In this document: positions 32,847 through 32,854 of the stretch, piece by piece | How the letters are laid out: every line of letters begins with the position of its first letter | How positions within the stretch are numbered: the first letter of the stretch is position 1 | Source of the DNA: Akkermansia sp. | Lineage (GTDB): Bacteria > Verrucomicrobiota > Verrucomicrobiia > Verrucomicrobiales > Akkermansiaceae | Direction of reading: 5' to 3' | NCBI GenBank assembly: GCA_024405455.1 | Contig: JAKSOT010000015.1 | Location: 1 to 32,854, forward strand | DNA: 32,854 nucleotides | Notes under the pieces: generated by a model | Database searches by the model: none | What the model saw: the letters and a program-made list of their open reading frames with translations, nothing else | What the model was told of the DNA's origin: nothing | Made by a program: the position numbers and the translations under genes

Positions 32847-32854
32847 ATGAAAAA
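32847..32854 (+). other. Possible start of the next gene, cut by the window edge
   Basis: ATGAAAAA at the right edge follows an A/C-rich, G-poor run (AAGCACAAACACACAC). That is the same kind of leader that precedes other genes in this window. Too short to assign. Confidence 0.3.

Overview
This is a chromosomal window from a GC-rich (by eye well over 55% G+C), Gram-negative, probably anaerobic bacterium. Verrucomicrobiota, and within it an Akkermansiaceae-like lineage, is the best fit. This rests on a large exported protein with a C-terminal PEP-CTERM sorting tail of the form PEPTTGTLSLL plus a basic end, a type III glutamine synthetase, a small [12 protein letters not shown] basic protein, pyruvate:ferredoxin oxidoreductase and a TMEM43-family membrane protein. 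The taxon is an inference; no rRNA gene is present. All gene calls are from reading translations and motifs, with no database search.

Layout. 1-220 (-): start of a DHH-family phosphoesterase, cut by the window edge. 221-538: gene-free, with a 29-bp inverted repeat. 539-3972 (-): galactokinase followed by an SGLT-type sodium/sugar symporter, a galactose uptake and phosphorylation pair. 4068-9497 (-): a compact three-gene envelope operon of unknown function: a zinc-ribbon membrane protein, an exported transglutaminase-like protein with a C-terminal discoidin-like domain, and an exported thioredoxin-fold protein without CXXC. 9619-9978 (-): the basic KAPAKK protein. 10105-11909 (+): ketopantoate reductase overlapping a membrane-anchored TPR-like protein. 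11986-14091 (+): glutamine synthetase III. 14245-15255 (+): GAPDH. 15425-17491 (+): a glycine-zipper lipoprotein and a TMEM43-like protein. 17674-21237 (-): pyruvate:ferredoxin oxidoreductase. 21412-23394 (-): an MFS sugar porter with a large extracytoplasmic insert. 23507-25217 (+): a Sel1-repeat protein and an iron-type alcohol dehydrogenase. 25366-29520 (-): a 1384-residue repeat-rich PEP-CTERM protein. 29721-32765 (+): NAD+ synthetase, a Nudix hydrolase and TrmO, tightly packed.

Physiology. The metabolic genes fit a sugar fermenter: sugar uptake (SGLT and MFS), galactose entry, glycolysis (GAPDH), pyruvate oxidation to acetyl-CoA with reduced ferredoxin (PFOR), alcohol/aldehyde turnover (Fe-ADH), ammonia assimilation (GlnN) and NAD and pantothenate synthesis. 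The remaining genes are mostly envelope or secreted proteins.

Expression signals. Promoters are readable: -35 TTGNCN-like, a spacer of mostly exactly 17 bases, and a -10 TANNNT-like hexamer. In seven cases the -10 box ends only 7-12 bases before the start codon, implying leaderless or near-leaderless mRNAs. Genes with a real leader have G-poor, A/C-rich leaders and no Shine-Dalgarno sequence. Several genes carry AT-rich tandem repeats of period 7 (once 6) between stop codon and terminator hairpin. These genome-style features and the three-gene envelope operon are the most noteworthy parts of the window. I found no CRISPR array, tRNA, rRNA, insertion sequence or prophage.
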